From contig NZ_AP025172.1 of the NCBI RefSeq assembly GCF_003402535.2, forward strand, positions 1,178,001 through 1,242,000: DNA of 64,000 bases. The letters are read 5' to 3'. Under the pieces are notes generated by a model. The model was not told the DNA's origin. It saw nothing but the letters and a program-made list of their open reading frames with translations, and did not search any database. Positions 20,653 to 29,438 of the stretch are shown piece after piece (the first letter of the stretch is position 1; every line of letters starts with the position of its first letter). The position numbers were made by a program, and so were the translations under genes. The DNA is from Cupriavidus sp. P-10. Its GTDB lineage: Bacteria; Pseudomonadota; Gammaproteobacteria; Burkholderiales; Burkholderiaceae.

Positions 20653-21572
20653 TATTTTCTCCTGGCGGGGAACAGGCCCTCGGGGCGGAATGCGAGCACC
20701 AGCGCCATCAGGACATAAATCATCATCGAAGCCAGCGCCGGCCCCGCCGCATTGGCGAGGTCGCGGCTCATCAGCTCGCGCAGCAAGGTCGGCAGGAAGG
20801 CGCGCCCCAGGGTGTCGACCACCCCGACGATCAGCGCGGCATAGAAGGCGCCGCTGACGGAGCCGATGCCGCCGATCACGATCACCACCAGCGTGGTGAC
20901 CAGCACCGGCTCGCCCATGCCGGTCTGCACTGACAGGACGGGCGCGGCCATGACGCCGGCAAGCCCGGCCATCGCGGCACCCAGCGCGAACAGCAGCGCA
21001 TTGAGCAGTTGGATGTTCACGCCCAGCGCACCGACCATTGCCGGATTGACGGCTCCGGCGCGGATCAGCATGCCGAGCCGGGTGCGGTGCATCAGGTAGT
21101 GCGCGCCAACCGCCACCGCCAGGCCGACCGCGATGATGGCGAAGCGGTAGGCCGGATAGCTCGCGCCGAACAGATCGATCGTGCCTTCGAGGGCGGCCGG
21201 CACCGGCAGGAAGTGCGGTTGCGGGCCCCAGATCATGCGGGCTGCTTCGTTAAAGAACAGCACCATGCCGAAGGTCGCCAGCACATGATCGAGGTGGTCG
21301 CGGCTGTACAGGCGCGAGACGGCGATCCGCTCCAGCACCACGCCCAGCACAGCGCAGCCGCCCACGGCCGCCAGCACGGCAACCGTGAACGACTCGGTCT
21401 GCTGGAACGCCGCCGCCGCAAAATACGCGCCGAGCATGTACAACGAACCATGCGCCAGGTTCACGAAACTCATGATGCCGAACACCAGCGTCAGGCCGGC
21501 CGCCAGCAGGAACAGGAGTATCCCGAACTGCAGCCCGTTCAGTAATTGTGGAAGGATCAAGCTGATACTCAT
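20652..21572 (-). CDS. livH: Branched-chain-type ABC permease LivH
   Basis: Inner-membrane permease subunit, about 306 aa from the ATG at 21572, which has an AGGAAC just before it; a longer start at 21596 is possible but overlaps the upstream gene. Family segments are LLNGLQFGILLFLLAAGLTL at the N-terminus, FVNLAHGSLYMLGAYFA and VIGGIGSVSGAF. It lies immediately downstream of the flavodoxin-like gene, tying transport to the catabolic operon. Confidence 0.93.
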   Translation of the reverse strand: MSISLILPQLLNGLQFGILLFLLAAGLTLVFGIMSFVNLAHGSLYMLGAYFAAAAFQQTESFTVAVLAAVGGCAVLGVVLERIAVSRLYSRDHLDHVLATFGMVLFFNEAARMIWGPQPHFLPVPAALEGTIDLFGASYPAYRFAIIAVGLAVAVGAHYLMHRTRLGMLIRAGAVNPAMVGALGVNIQLLNALLFALGAAMAGLAGVMAAPVLSVQTGMGEPVLVTTLVVIVIGGIGSVSGAFYAALIVGVVDTLGRAFLPTLLRELMSRDLANAAGPALASMMIYVLMALVLAFRPEGLFPARRK

Positions 21573-21580
21573 GACTGTTC

Positions 21581-22198
21581 CTATTGCGCGGCACACTGGA
21601 TCCGGGCGGCGTCTGCATGGGCAGGCAGGGTTGGCGCCAGCCGCTTCACCACCGCTGCGACGTTCGCGCCGAACACCTCCGCCGTCTTAAGGTCGCCGGG
21701 GATCATCTCTTCGACTGAGGCGTCGCCAGGCGTCGCCACCAGCAAGCCAAGATAGCCGCCCAGATGGTTGATGTCGTCGCGGGTCGACGTCTTCTCGGCG
21801 GACGGATGCATGTCGGTTCCAGCCCAGAGCATCTTGTGGTGGGCGGCAAAGGTCGCCAGGTAGGAAATGGTCGATCCCTTATCACCATTCAGGCTGGCCG
21901 AATTGGTGAAGCCAGCTGCGACCTTGCCCTTCCATTCTTTCCTGAACCAGGTCTTGCTGGATGCGTCAGCAAACTTCTTGAATTGCCAGGACACATTGCC
22001 CATGTAGGTGGGGGAGCCGAAGATCATGCCGTCGGCATTCTTTAACGTTTCCCACGCGGCCTCGGGAATGTTGCCTACTCTATCGATGGCGATGAGTTCG
22101 ACGGTCGCATTGGCCGATGCGGCGCCGGCCCGTACATGTTCGGCAACCCGCTTGGTGTGCCCGTAGCCGGAGTGGAAGACAATAGCGATGGTGGTCAT
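21581..22198 (-). CDS. Flavodoxin-like NAD(P)H:quinone reductase-type protein
   Basis: A 205-aa flavodoxin-fold protein. The N-terminal IVFHSGYGHTKRVAEHV is the FMN phosphate loop, and GMIFGSPTYMGNVSWQFKKF plus a GG-LGLLVATP segment resemble WrbA/NADPH-dependent FMN reductases. Such enzymes reduce quinones by two electrons, so this one may recycle a quinone made from a hydroxylated aromatic. It sits 8 bases upstream of the livH start. Confidence 0.85.
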   Translation of the reverse strand: MTTIAIVFHSGYGHTKRVAEHVRAGAASANATVELIAIDRVGNIPEAAWETLKNADGMIFGSPTYMGNVSWQFKKFADASSKTWFRKEWKGKVAAGFTNSASLNGDKGSTISYLATFAAHHKMLWAGTDMHPSAEKTSTRDDINHLGGYLGLLVATPGDASVEEMIPGDLKTAEVFGANVAAVVKRLAPTLPAHADAARIQCAAQ

Positions 22199-22265
22199 GA
22201 ATAGCGGTCCTTTCTTTCAATCTATAGATGGGTCAAGGTGTAAACGCCGGCAGCGCCTTGATCGC

Positions 22266-22979
22266 TTACGGTCGGCGCCCATTCTCCGGTTTGGCGGCGG
22301 TCAGTGTCGATGTATAGGTCGACACCGCCTTGATATCCTCCGGCGTGAAGTTCGTGAGAATGGCTTTCATCACATACGCTTCGTGGATGACAAAGCGCTT
22401 GGTTTTGAGAACGCCCAGCACGAATTCGAGATAGTCCGGCGACTGACCGCCTATCCTTGGAAAGATTGGCGCGATCGCACTGCCAGTCATGCCATGACAA
22501 TGGATGCATGCCGGGATACCACGCTGTGAATCCCCCTCGCGGTACAGTTTTTCGCCGTGCGCCAGCAGTTCCGCATTGTTGGACGCATAGGGCCTGCCGG
22601 GCGCCTGCGACGAATAATAGGCTGCGGCGTCCAGCATGTCGCTGGCGCTCAGGTTCTGGGCGACGGGTTGCATGATCGGACTTCTGCGCTCGCCTGTTTT
22701 GAACAGCATCAATTGCGCCACAAGGTAGCTGGACAATTGCGCGGAAAGATTCGGAAACGTACTGCTGACGGCATTTCCCTGAGCGCCGTGGCATTGGGCG
22801 CAGGCCTGCATGACGATGCGCTGGCCCTTGGCAACATCACCCTGCCGGTCGCCAAAGCTGGCCTGGTTGTAGGCCGCGATGGTCCTGGCTTCGATCGCCA
22901 TGCCATCCGGTCCTGCCATGGCTGGGCTCGCGACTGCCGATTCAGCGAGAATCAGCAGCCATGGCAGCGCCGCTCTCAC
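22266..22979 (-). CDS. Cytochrome c4-like diheme protein
   Basis: Exported 237-aa protein with a short signal peptide and two CxxCH motifs, CAQCH (followed by GAQGNAV) and CIHCH (followed by GMTGSAIAPIFPRIGGQ). The duplicated G-x-P-R/N-L-x-Q-type segments with methionines after each heme motif are typical for c4/class I diheme cytochromes that deliver electrons to terminal oxidases. It overlaps the DoxX-like gene by 4 bases (ATGA). Finding it inside a catabolic transporter operon is unusual. Confidence 0.87.
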   Translation of the reverse strand: MRAALPWLLILAESAVASPAMAGPDGMAIEARTIAAYNQASFGDRQGDVAKGQRIVMQACAQCHGAQGNAVSSTFPNLSAQLSSYLVAQLMLFKTGERRSPIMQPVAQNLSASDMLDAAAYYSSQAPGRPYASNNAELLAHGEKLYREGDSQRGIPACIHCHGMTGSAIAPIFPRIGGQSPDYLEFVLGVLKTKRFVIHEAYVMKAILTNFTPEDIKAVSTYTSTLTAAKPENGRRP

Positions 22980-23419
22980 CTCGCCTCCATAACGTCGAAC
23001 TGTGCATTGCGGCGGGTCCGTCCAATGTAAAACCTGCCGGGCCCGAACGCTGCCAGATACGCCAGTCCGCCCAGCATTGCCAGCCCTTGCATGAAGTGGT
23101 TCAATTCATCCGGAAATGCCTTCATGCCGGCACTCCACGGCCAGTGGATACCAACCACCACCGGAACGCTGACCACGAAAAGCACCGAGGCGGCAGGCCG
23201 GAACTGCCAGCCGAGAATGACGCAGATACCGCCGACAAACCATACCGCAATCGTGAGGCAAAGGGCCAGCATGGGTAGCGGTATGCCCCTACCGGTCATC
23301 ATTGCAGTGACGCCGTGGAACGATCCCACAAGCCCGATGCCGCTCGCGATATAGACGGTGCCGATAAGGAGCCGCCCCATCAATGCACCGCAGTTACTGA
23401 TCAAATCACGTTCTTCCAT
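22976..23419 (-). CDS. DoxX-family membrane protein
   Basis: A 147-aa protein with four predicted transmembrane segments. The stretches GRLLIGTVYIASGIGLVG and FVGGICVILGWQFRPAASVL match the DoxX family. Some members are subunits of quinol- or thiosulfate-oxidising systems, most are uncharacterised. Translationally coupled to the cytochrome c4-like gene, it may be its membrane partner for moving electrons from quinol. Confidence 0.83.
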   Translation of the reverse strand: MEERDLISNCGALMGRLLIGTVYIASGIGLVGSFHGVTAMMTGRGIPLPMLALCLTIAVWFVGGICVILGWQFRPAASVLFVVSVPVVVGIHWPWSAGMKAFPDELNHFMQGLAMLGGLAYLAAFGPGRFYIGRTRRNAQFDVMEAR

Positions 23420-23458
23420 GTCTTACTCCTTCACGTTTCAGCCTGTCCTCTGGCTGGC

Positions 23459-25375
23459 CTAGACCACCATGCAGTTGCAGCTCAGCGTCCATACCCCTCC
23501 ATCGCCCTGGATCCAGCCGTGGTTATGACTGACGCCGCCGCAGAAATCGCCATTGCCGTGCACGTGGCCGCAGCCATGGTTACTGCTCTTCAGCGCCGTC
23601 CCCAGATAACTGCCCTCGTCCGCGCGCGCCACCGCCGCCGGTGACCATGCGGGGTCATACGGCAAGTCCGGCGGCGCCAGCGGCCTGAATGGCCCTTTGG
23701 CATACACCACCTGCCCGTTCATGACAGTCAGCACCGACTCGATCTTCTTGATACGTTCTTCCGGCACCGCAAAGTAATCTTCCGACAGCACCACGAGGTC
23801 CGCGAACTTGCCCGGCTCCAGCGTCCCTTTTACTTTTTCCTCGCCGGAGAACCAGGCGCTGCCAACCGTGTAGCGGCGCAGCGCTTCGAGTCGGTCGAGA
23901 CGGTTGGCTGCGCCGACCAGCTGGGTGCCGCCTGCGGTCTTACCGCTGACGAACCAGTACAGTGAAATCCACGGGTTATAGCTGGCGATGCGGGTCGCAT
24001 CGGTACCCGCGCCCACCGGTATGCCGGCCTTGAGCATGTCCATCACCGGCGAGGCGCGCCTGGCCGCCCCTTCGCCGTAACGCCGGATGAAGCTCTCGCC
24101 CTGGAAGTACAGGCGATCCTGCACCGCGATCCCGCCGCCCAATGCCTTTACGCGGTCGATATTGCGCTTGCTGATAATCTCGGCGTGATCCAGAATCCAG
24201 CGCACTTTCCCCAGCGGCGCATCGCGGTGCACGTTCTCCAGCACGCCCAACAGCCGGCTGATCGATTCGTCATACGTCGCGTGGAAGCGGAACGGCCAGC
24301 CCTTCTCCACGAACAAGCGGATCACCTTTTCGAAATCCTTTTCTGCCGTAGGCTGCAAGTCGGGCCGGGGCAGAATGAAGTTTGCGGAATCGAAGGCAGA
24401 GAAGGTCAAGATCTCGCCCATGCCATAGATCTTGTAAAACGGATCGTCGCTCAGCTTGACCTGTTTGATCCAGGATTCGAAGTCTGCATATTCCTTACCG
24501 GGCGAGAAGCTGAACATGCTGCAGGCCAGCCGCACGGTCATGTGCCGGCCCTGCGCCAGTTCCTTCATCAGGACATAGTCGGCCAAGTTATTGTCGGCAC
24601 CACCATCGCTCACGCTGGTGATGCCCAACCGATTCAGCTCACGCATGAACTGGCGCATCGAGTTCAGGCGCGCTTGCGGTCCCAATTGCGGCGCGCGGCG
24701 CATGGCGGAATAGACCGAGAACATACTGGGCTTGGCCAGGATCACACCCGTCGGCTCGCCTTGCGCATCCTTCACGATTTCGCCGCCCGGGGGCTGGGGC
24801 GTATCCCTACCATAGCCGAGCGCCTGCACCGCAGCCTTGTTCAGCAATGCGGTATCGTAGAAATGCAGCACCATGACCGGCACGTCCGGTGAGACTGCAT
24901 TCAGTTCCGCGATCGTCGGCATGCGCTGCTCGGCAAACTGGAATTCCGACCAGCCGCCGAGCACACGTACCCACTGTCCCGGCGGCGTGCGCTGCGCCTG
25001 CTCGCGCAGAATTCGCAATGCATCTACCAGCGAGGGCACATCGTCCCAGCGGACTTCCAGGTTGTATTGCAGCCCTCCGTTGATCAGGTGCATGTGCGAG
25101 TCGTTCAGGCCAGGTATCACGACGCGACCGGCGAGGTTAACGACGCGGGTTCCTGGTCCTTGCAAGCGGGCGGTCTCGGCATCGCTACCTGCCGCGAGCA
25201 CTTTGCCGCCCTTCAAGGCAATCGACGATACGATGCTGTTGTGGCCGTCGAGCGTATAGATCCTGCCGTCGCGCAGGATCATGTCGGCTTCATTGGCACT
25301 TTGCACGCTGACGCAACCGGACAAAGAAATACTGGCGGCGGCTGAAGCCTTGACCAGAAATTCCCTGCGATCCAT
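23459..25375 (-). CDS. Exported amidohydrolase (YtcJ-like) with His/Cys-rich tail
   Basis: A 638-aa amidohydrolase_3 family metal-dependent hydrolase. MDRREFLVKAS followed by LSGC looks like a Tat signal with a lipobox, so the protein is probably membrane-anchored in the periplasm. Metal-site motifs are GLNDSHMHL (HxH), HATYDES, ILDHAEII and the Asp in VGAGTDATRI. The last 40 residues are rich in Gly, His and Cys (NHGCGHVHGNGDFCGG and CNCMVV), an unusual possible extra metal-binding tail. The substrate is unknown; amide, ester or cyclic imide bonds are typical for the family. Confidence 0.87.
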   Translation of the reverse strand: MDRREFLVKASAAASISLSGCVSVQSANEADMILRDGRIYTLDGHNSIVSSIALKGGKVLAAGSDAETARLQGPGTRVVNLAGRVVIPGLNDSHMHLINGGLQYNLEVRWDDVPSLVDALRILREQAQRTPPGQWVRVLGGWSEFQFAEQRMPTIAELNAVSPDVPVMVLHFYDTALLNKAAVQALGYGRDTPQPPGGEIVKDAQGEPTGVILAKPSMFSVYSAMRRAPQLGPQARLNSMRQFMRELNRLGITSVSDGGADNNLADYVLMKELAQGRHMTVRLACSMFSFSPGKEYADFESWIKQVKLSDDPFYKIYGMGEILTFSAFDSANFILPRPDLQPTAEKDFEKVIRLFVEKGWPFRFHATYDESISRLLGVLENVHRDAPLGKVRWILDHAEIISKRNIDRVKALGGGIAVQDRLYFQGESFIRRYGEGAARRASPVMDMLKAGIPVGAGTDATRIASYNPWISLYWFVSGKTAGGTQLVGAANRLDRLEALRRYTVGSAWFSGEEKVKGTLEPGKFADLVVLSEDYFAVPEERIKKIESVLTVMNGQVVYAKGPFRPLAPPDLPYDPAWSPAAVARADEGSYLGTALKSSNHGCGHVHGNGDFCGGVSHNHGWIQGDGGVWTLSCNCMVV

Positions 25376-25416
25376 GTTGTCTCCTTCAAACCTCGGTTGA
25401 AATTGGCAATGTGCTG

Positions 25417-26016
25417 TCAGAGCGCTTCGCCGCTCAGCCAGGTCCGGCCGCGCTGGTATAGCGCCTCGACCTCGGGGCCGGTAAGCTGCGGCATATCGCG
25501 CTTGACGTTGTAGCCGATGCGGGTCTGGATATAGGCCAGATGCCGATAGCCTGCGGGGTACTGCGCCAGCTGCACGGCGTCCAGTTCGAGTCCGGCCCCA
25601 GGCTGCAGCGGATCGATGCGGTCTTTCTCGTAGATCGGCTGTCGCAGCACGACACCCCAGCGGCCGTCGCGTTTCTCGACGAAGTCATAGAAGCGGCCCG
25701 TGCACACCACATCGCACGGCACGCCATCGACGTCCGCGCGCTGCGAGATGGTCATCTTGGTCTGCACAATGGCGCGCTGGCCGGCCAGTTCGATCGCAGT
25801 CCCACCTAGAAAATGCAGGATGCTCACACCCTTGGCCCAGCCCTCCTGGGTCACGCGAATAAATTCCTTTGCCGGACCCTGGAACCAGGTCGCCATCATC
25901 ACGCCATCGTCATGCCAGGTAGTGGCAAAGCGTTCCCAGTCGCCCGCGTCGCGCCACAGTGCCCAGTTCTCCACCAAATCGCGAATCGCCAGACGGTCCA
26001 ATAGTTCATCAGTCAT
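25417..26016 (-). CDS. NTF2-like (SnoaL-type) protein
   Basis: About 199 aa from the ATG at 26016 (MTDELLDRLAIRDLVENWALWRDAGDW). The N-terminal helix pattern and TWHDDGVMMATWFQGPAKEFI match NTF2-like/SnoaL_4 domains, the fold also used by small subunits of ring-hydroxylating dioxygenases and by isomerases and dehydratases. No partner large subunit is near. It lies between the amidohydrolase gene and a solute-binding protein gene. Confidence 0.82.
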   Translation of the reverse strand: MTDELLDRLAIRDLVENWALWRDAGDWERFATTWHDDGVMMATWFQGPAKEFIRVTQEGWAKGVSILHFLGGTAIELAGQRAIVQTKMTISQRADVDGVPCDVVCTGRFYDFVEKRDGRWGVVLRQPIYEKDRIDPLQPGAGLELDAVQLAQYPAGYRHLAYIQTRIGYNVKRDMPQLTGPEVEALYQRGRTWLSGEAL

Positions 26017-26051
26017 TGCAACTATCCTTGTTACAGCCTGATTGATAGAAG

Positions 26052-27044
26052 TCAGTGGCCGGTAGCCCGGTCGTAATAGCTGCGGTCGTAGTACTTCGAT
26101 GGACTGCCCATTTCCTTGCTGGGCACGCCCCACTTGCTACGCAGTTTCAGCACCTGCTCCAGACCGGCCGGGTCGAGGGCAGCCCGGCGCTGGAACCCGC
26201 TTTTCTCATTCACCAATACCTTGAACGCCGCCTCCGCCATCGCCGGATTGCTGTTTGGCATGCGCTCCAGGAACAGCCGCAGCGCTTCCGCCTTGTTCGC
26301 CGGGTCATACAGCCACTCGACCCCTTTCACATAAGCGCGGATGAAGCTTTCCAACCGCGCCTGGTTTTGCTGGGCCCAACCCAGACGTACGCCGGCGACC
26401 GCCCCTTGGTAGGCGCCCAAGCGGTCCGACACCGATTCAAGCACTTTGAATCCGCGCGCCTGTGCCTGTAATTCGAACGGCGAGACCAACAAGGTGGCCG
26501 ACTGCTTGCCTTCCATCAGTGCTTGAAATCGCTGCAGGACGCCGCCGACGCGTTCGACCTTGTAATCGGCCTCGCCCACGCCGGCCCGCGCCAGCAGTTC
26601 GAACAGGACCGCTGCGTATCCTGAGCTTTTGGCATCCACCGATACCGTCTTACCGCGCAGGCCGGCAATGGATTCCACACCAGGTGCTGCAACCAACTTG
26701 AGAAAACCGCGGTCCCCGCCCATGACAGCGACCAGGTCCGCGCCGACCTTGCCGGACACTTCGCCCTGCCCTTCGCGATAGGCGATCAGGTTGTCCACGG
26801 CGGTCATGGCGATATCGAATTTTCCGTCGATCAGATTTGTCATCTGGAACACCGAACTGGGGGTGGGCGTCACGTTCACGGCTACGCCTTCCACCGTGAA
26901 GAAGCCCTTGTCCTGGGCCACCCACAGCGGCCAGTTGGAACCGCCAGGGAATATGATGAGTTCAATCGGCCTTTCGGCCGCCGCGGATATGCCGGCGATA
27001 CACGCCAGCACCAACGTCAACGCGATTCTCTTGATGCAATTCAT
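26052..27044 (-). CDS. NMT1/SsuA-type ABC solute-binding protein
   Basis: About 330 aa from the ATG at 27044, which follows a strong GAGGAGG. A signal peptide (KRIALTLVLACIAGISAAA) leads to a type II binding fold: FPGGSNWPLWVAQDKGFFTVEG, MTNLIDGKFDIAMTAVDNLIAY and GLRGKTVSVDAKSSGYA. Proteins of this group bind pyrimidine precursors, sulfonates, phthalates or other aromatics and normally work with SsuBC-type permeases, but none is encoded here. Confidence 0.87.
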   Translation of the reverse strand: MNCIKRIALTLVLACIAGISAAAERPIELIIFPGGSNWPLWVAQDKGFFTVEGVAVNVTPTPSSVFQMTNLIDGKFDIAMTAVDNLIAYREGQGEVSGKVGADLVAVMGGDRGFLKLVAAPGVESIAGLRGKTVSVDAKSSGYAAVLFELLARAGVGEADYKVERVGGVLQRFQALMEGKQSATLLVSPFELQAQARGFKVLESVSDRLGAYQGAVAGVRLGWAQQNQARLESFIRAYVKGVEWLYDPANKAEALRLFLERMPNSNPAMAEAAFKVLVNEKSGFQRRAALDPAGLEQVLKLRSKWGVPSKEMGSPSKYYDRSYYDRATGH

Positions 27045-27072
27045 GAAATTGCCTCCTCGGCAAGCAGCGGAT

Positions 27073-27207
27073 TTAGAGGAAGTGGCGCAAGTCAATCATC
27101 AGGCCGATTTGCGATCCAGCCGCCACCGTGTTGCTGGCCACGTCGCTGACAATACCCGAGAGGTTGAGCGCACCGCCGTTCGCGATATGCCTTTTATTTG
27201 AGAACTC
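27073..27207 (-). pseudogene. Porin C-terminal relic
   Basis: On the minus strand FSNKRHIANGGALNLSG and GSQIGLMIDLRHFL resemble the last two strands of a Burkholderiales porin, which usually end in a GxRHxF-like strand. No upstream porin sequence remains; the frame before it is unrelated. The match is short, so the call is tentative. Confidence 0.45.
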
Positions 27208-27280
27208 AGGCAAAGCGTCCCCGATGGAGGGGACCTCGAGGCTGCCTCCTGACAACGGTGTGCTCCGGTTTCAGACCTTC

Positions 27281-28450
27281 CTATTTGGGCTTGCACTGCC
27301 CCGCGTAGGCGTCCGTATGCTCTTTCAATACATCGGCCGCCAGCAGCTTGAACTCGGGCCGGCCGGCCGCGCCCTTGGCTACCTGGTAGATGTGGTAGTT
27401 CTGTACTGGGAAGTTGTTCTTGCCGAATTTGAAGTCGCCCCGTACCGACTTGAATTGCGCATTCTTGATTGCTGCCGTCAGCGCCTTGTGGTCGGCGGCA
27501 TTGCCCTTGAGGGTGCGGATGGCCGCATCGAGCAGCATCGCTGCGTCGTAGCTAAACGCCGCGTAAGGCGACGGCGTGCGTCCGTAGCGCTTCTCGAAAG
27601 CCGCGACAAACTGCTTTGATTGCGGATTGGGCGCGCCGGGTGCCCAGGTATCGCCCACGATGGCGCCAGCCGCCGCCGCGCTCATCGCGTCCGCGGCGGC
27701 GCCTTCGATGGTATTGGAAGTATGCAGAGGAATCTTGGTCTGCAGCCCGGCCTGCTGGAACTGCCGGACAAACGTAACGCCCATCCCGCCCGGATAGAAG
27801 GCATAGACCGCTTGCGGCTTGGACACCGACAATTGGGTCAGCTCAGCGGAAAAATCGAGCTGATTGAGCGGGGTGTAGATCTCATCGACGATCTCCCCCT
27901 TGTAGTAGCGCTTCAGGCCCTGGATCTTGTCCTTGCCGCCGACGAAGTTCGGCGTCAACGTGCTGACGCGCTTGATGCCCTTGTCCTCGAGATACTTGCC
28001 GACTGCCTCTGCCGGCACGTCGCTCTGCCAGGACATCACAAACTGGTTGGGCTTGCACTGGCTGCCAGCCACAGGGGACGGACCGGCGACGGTGCCGATG
28101 AACGGCAGATCGGTCGAGGCAATGCGGTTCTGCATCGCCATCATAATGTTGGCGAAAGTCATTCCAACGATCAGGTCGACCTTGTCCCTGTCGATCAGCT
28201 TGGCAAGCGCATTCATCGCCACCTCGGGCTTTTGCTGGTCATCCTCCTTGGTGACCGAGGCGGCGACGCCGCCCAGCTTGCCGGATAACTGATCGAGCGC
28301 CAGGCTAAAGCCGTCGACCTGGTCGCGCCCGACATCGGCGCTCGGTCCCGACAGGGTCGCCAGGAAGCCGACTTTGACGTCCGCCATCGCCGCCGGGGCG
28401 ATGCCGGCAATCATCATTGCTACCAGTGCCCAGTTGAGTTTAGTTTTCAT
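27281..28450 (-). CDS. LivK-type ABC solute-binding protein
   Basis: Periplasmic type I binding protein of about 389 aa, start at 28450 chosen because it opens the signal peptide MKTKLNWALVAMMIAGIAPAAMA. KVGFLATLSGPSADVGRDQVDG is the classic Peripla_BP_6 start and ASTDLPFIGTVAG and GGKDKIQGLKRYY follow the family pattern. It is the natural partner of LivFGMH, from which it is separated by several catabolic genes. Its ligand is probably aromatic, by comparison with binding proteins in other aromatic clusters. Confidence 0.9.
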   Translation of the reverse strand: MKTKLNWALVAMMIAGIAPAAMADVKVGFLATLSGPSADVGRDQVDGFSLALDQLSGKLGGVAASVTKEDDQQKPEVAMNALAKLIDRDKVDLIVGMTFANIMMAMQNRIASTDLPFIGTVAGPSPVAGSQCKPNQFVMSWQSDVPAEAVGKYLEDKGIKRVSTLTPNFVGGKDKIQGLKRYYKGEIVDEIYTPLNQLDFSAELTQLSVSKPQAVYAFYPGGMGVTFVRQFQQAGLQTKIPLHTSNTIEGAAADAMSAAAAGAIVGDTWAPGAPNPQSKQFVAAFEKRYGRTPSPYAAFSYDAAMLLDAAIRTLKGNAADHKALTAAIKNAQFKSVRGDFKFGKNNFPVQNYHIYQVAKGAAGRPEFKLLAADVLKEHTDAYAGQCKPK

Positions 28451-28483
28451 ATCTGTCTCCACTCTTATTCTCAAGGAAGGCCA

Positions 28484-29431
28484 TCAAGCGACGGTGGTCT
28501 CCAATTCACCGAGCCCTGCGATCCATACCCTCATCACATCGCCGCGCTTCAGAAAGGTCCCGCTTTCCGCGCCCACGCCCGCCGGGGTGCCGGTCAGGAT
28601 GATGTCGCCGGGATGCAGGTCGACGCGGTGACTCAGATAGGAAATCTGATCCGCCACGCCATACAGGTGGTTGCGCGTGTTGGAATCCTGTTTTAGTTCG
28701 CCGTTCAGCCATAACTTGATGTCAAGGTCTTCGGGAGACTCGACAAAGGCCGCCGGTGTCAGGAATGGGCCGATGGGGCAGGAACCGTTGAAGCATTTGT
28801 GTCCGATCCAGTCGAAGCGGAATGGCGAGCTGACATCGATCTTCTCCCGCTTCAGGTGGTCGCGAGCTGACAAGTCATTCGAGCAGGAATAGCCGGCGAC
28901 GAACTGCAAAGCGTCATCCACGCTGACCTTGGAGGCGCGGCGGCCAATCACGACGGCCAGTTCCGCTTCCCAATCGAGCATGTTGCTGTGGGCGGGGAAC
29001 GACACGACCTCACGATGCCCGGCCAGGCTGCCCTTCCCAGCCTTCAGAAAATGCCAGGGCGGAATGCCTTCCGCCTTCGGATCCACCACCAGCTTGTGGT
29101 TCAGCGCGCGGCTCATGGCTTCCACGTGGTCGCGATAATTGGCGCCGGCGCAATAGATCACGCCGGGGTGCGGGACCGGCGGCAGGAAAGTGACGGCGTC
29201 CGCGGACAGCCTATAGTCGACGTATGTGTCCGGGGATGCGGGCAAGGCATCGGCGATGGCGAGCAGTTGGGCATGCGCGCTGTCCCAATTATCCAGCAGC
29301 TCCATCACCGATTTCCCGGCCAACGAGCTACCCGTGGCAGCGCGAGCCAAATCGAACAATTGCTGGTTGACGGCGATACCCGTCCCTGCGGCCCCGTTCT
29401 TGTCCGCATACGTAAAAAGCTGGTATTTCAT
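28484..29431 (-). CDS. Fumarylacetoacetate hydrolase-family enzyme
   Basis: A 315-aa FAH-fold enzyme. The metal-binding pattern is visible: GVIYCAGANYRDHVEAM, LDWEAELAVVIGR (Glu ligands), CSNDLSARD, and GDIILTGTPAGVG near the C-terminus. Family members hydrolyse or decarboxylate ring-cleavage products such as maleylpyruvate, acylpyruvates or oxalocrotonate. Adjacent to an extradiol-type dioxygenase gene, it is likely to process that enzyme's ring-cleavage product. Confidence 0.9.
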   Translation of the reverse strand: MKYQLFTYADKNGAAGTGIAVNQQLFDLARAATGSSLAGKSVMELLDNWDSAHAQLLAIADALPASPDTYVDYRLSADAVTFLPPVPHPGVIYCAGANYRDHVEAMSRALNHKLVVDPKAEGIPPWHFLKAGKGSLAGHREVVSFPAHSNMLDWEAELAVVIGRRASKVSVDDALQFVAGYSCSNDLSARDHLKREKIDVSSPFRFDWIGHKCFNGSCPIGPFLTPAAFVESPEDLDIKLWLNGELKQDSNTRNHLYGVADQISYLSHRVDLHPGDIILTGTPAGVGAESGTFLKRGDVMRVWIAGLGELETTVA

Positions 29432-29438
29432 TGTTTTC

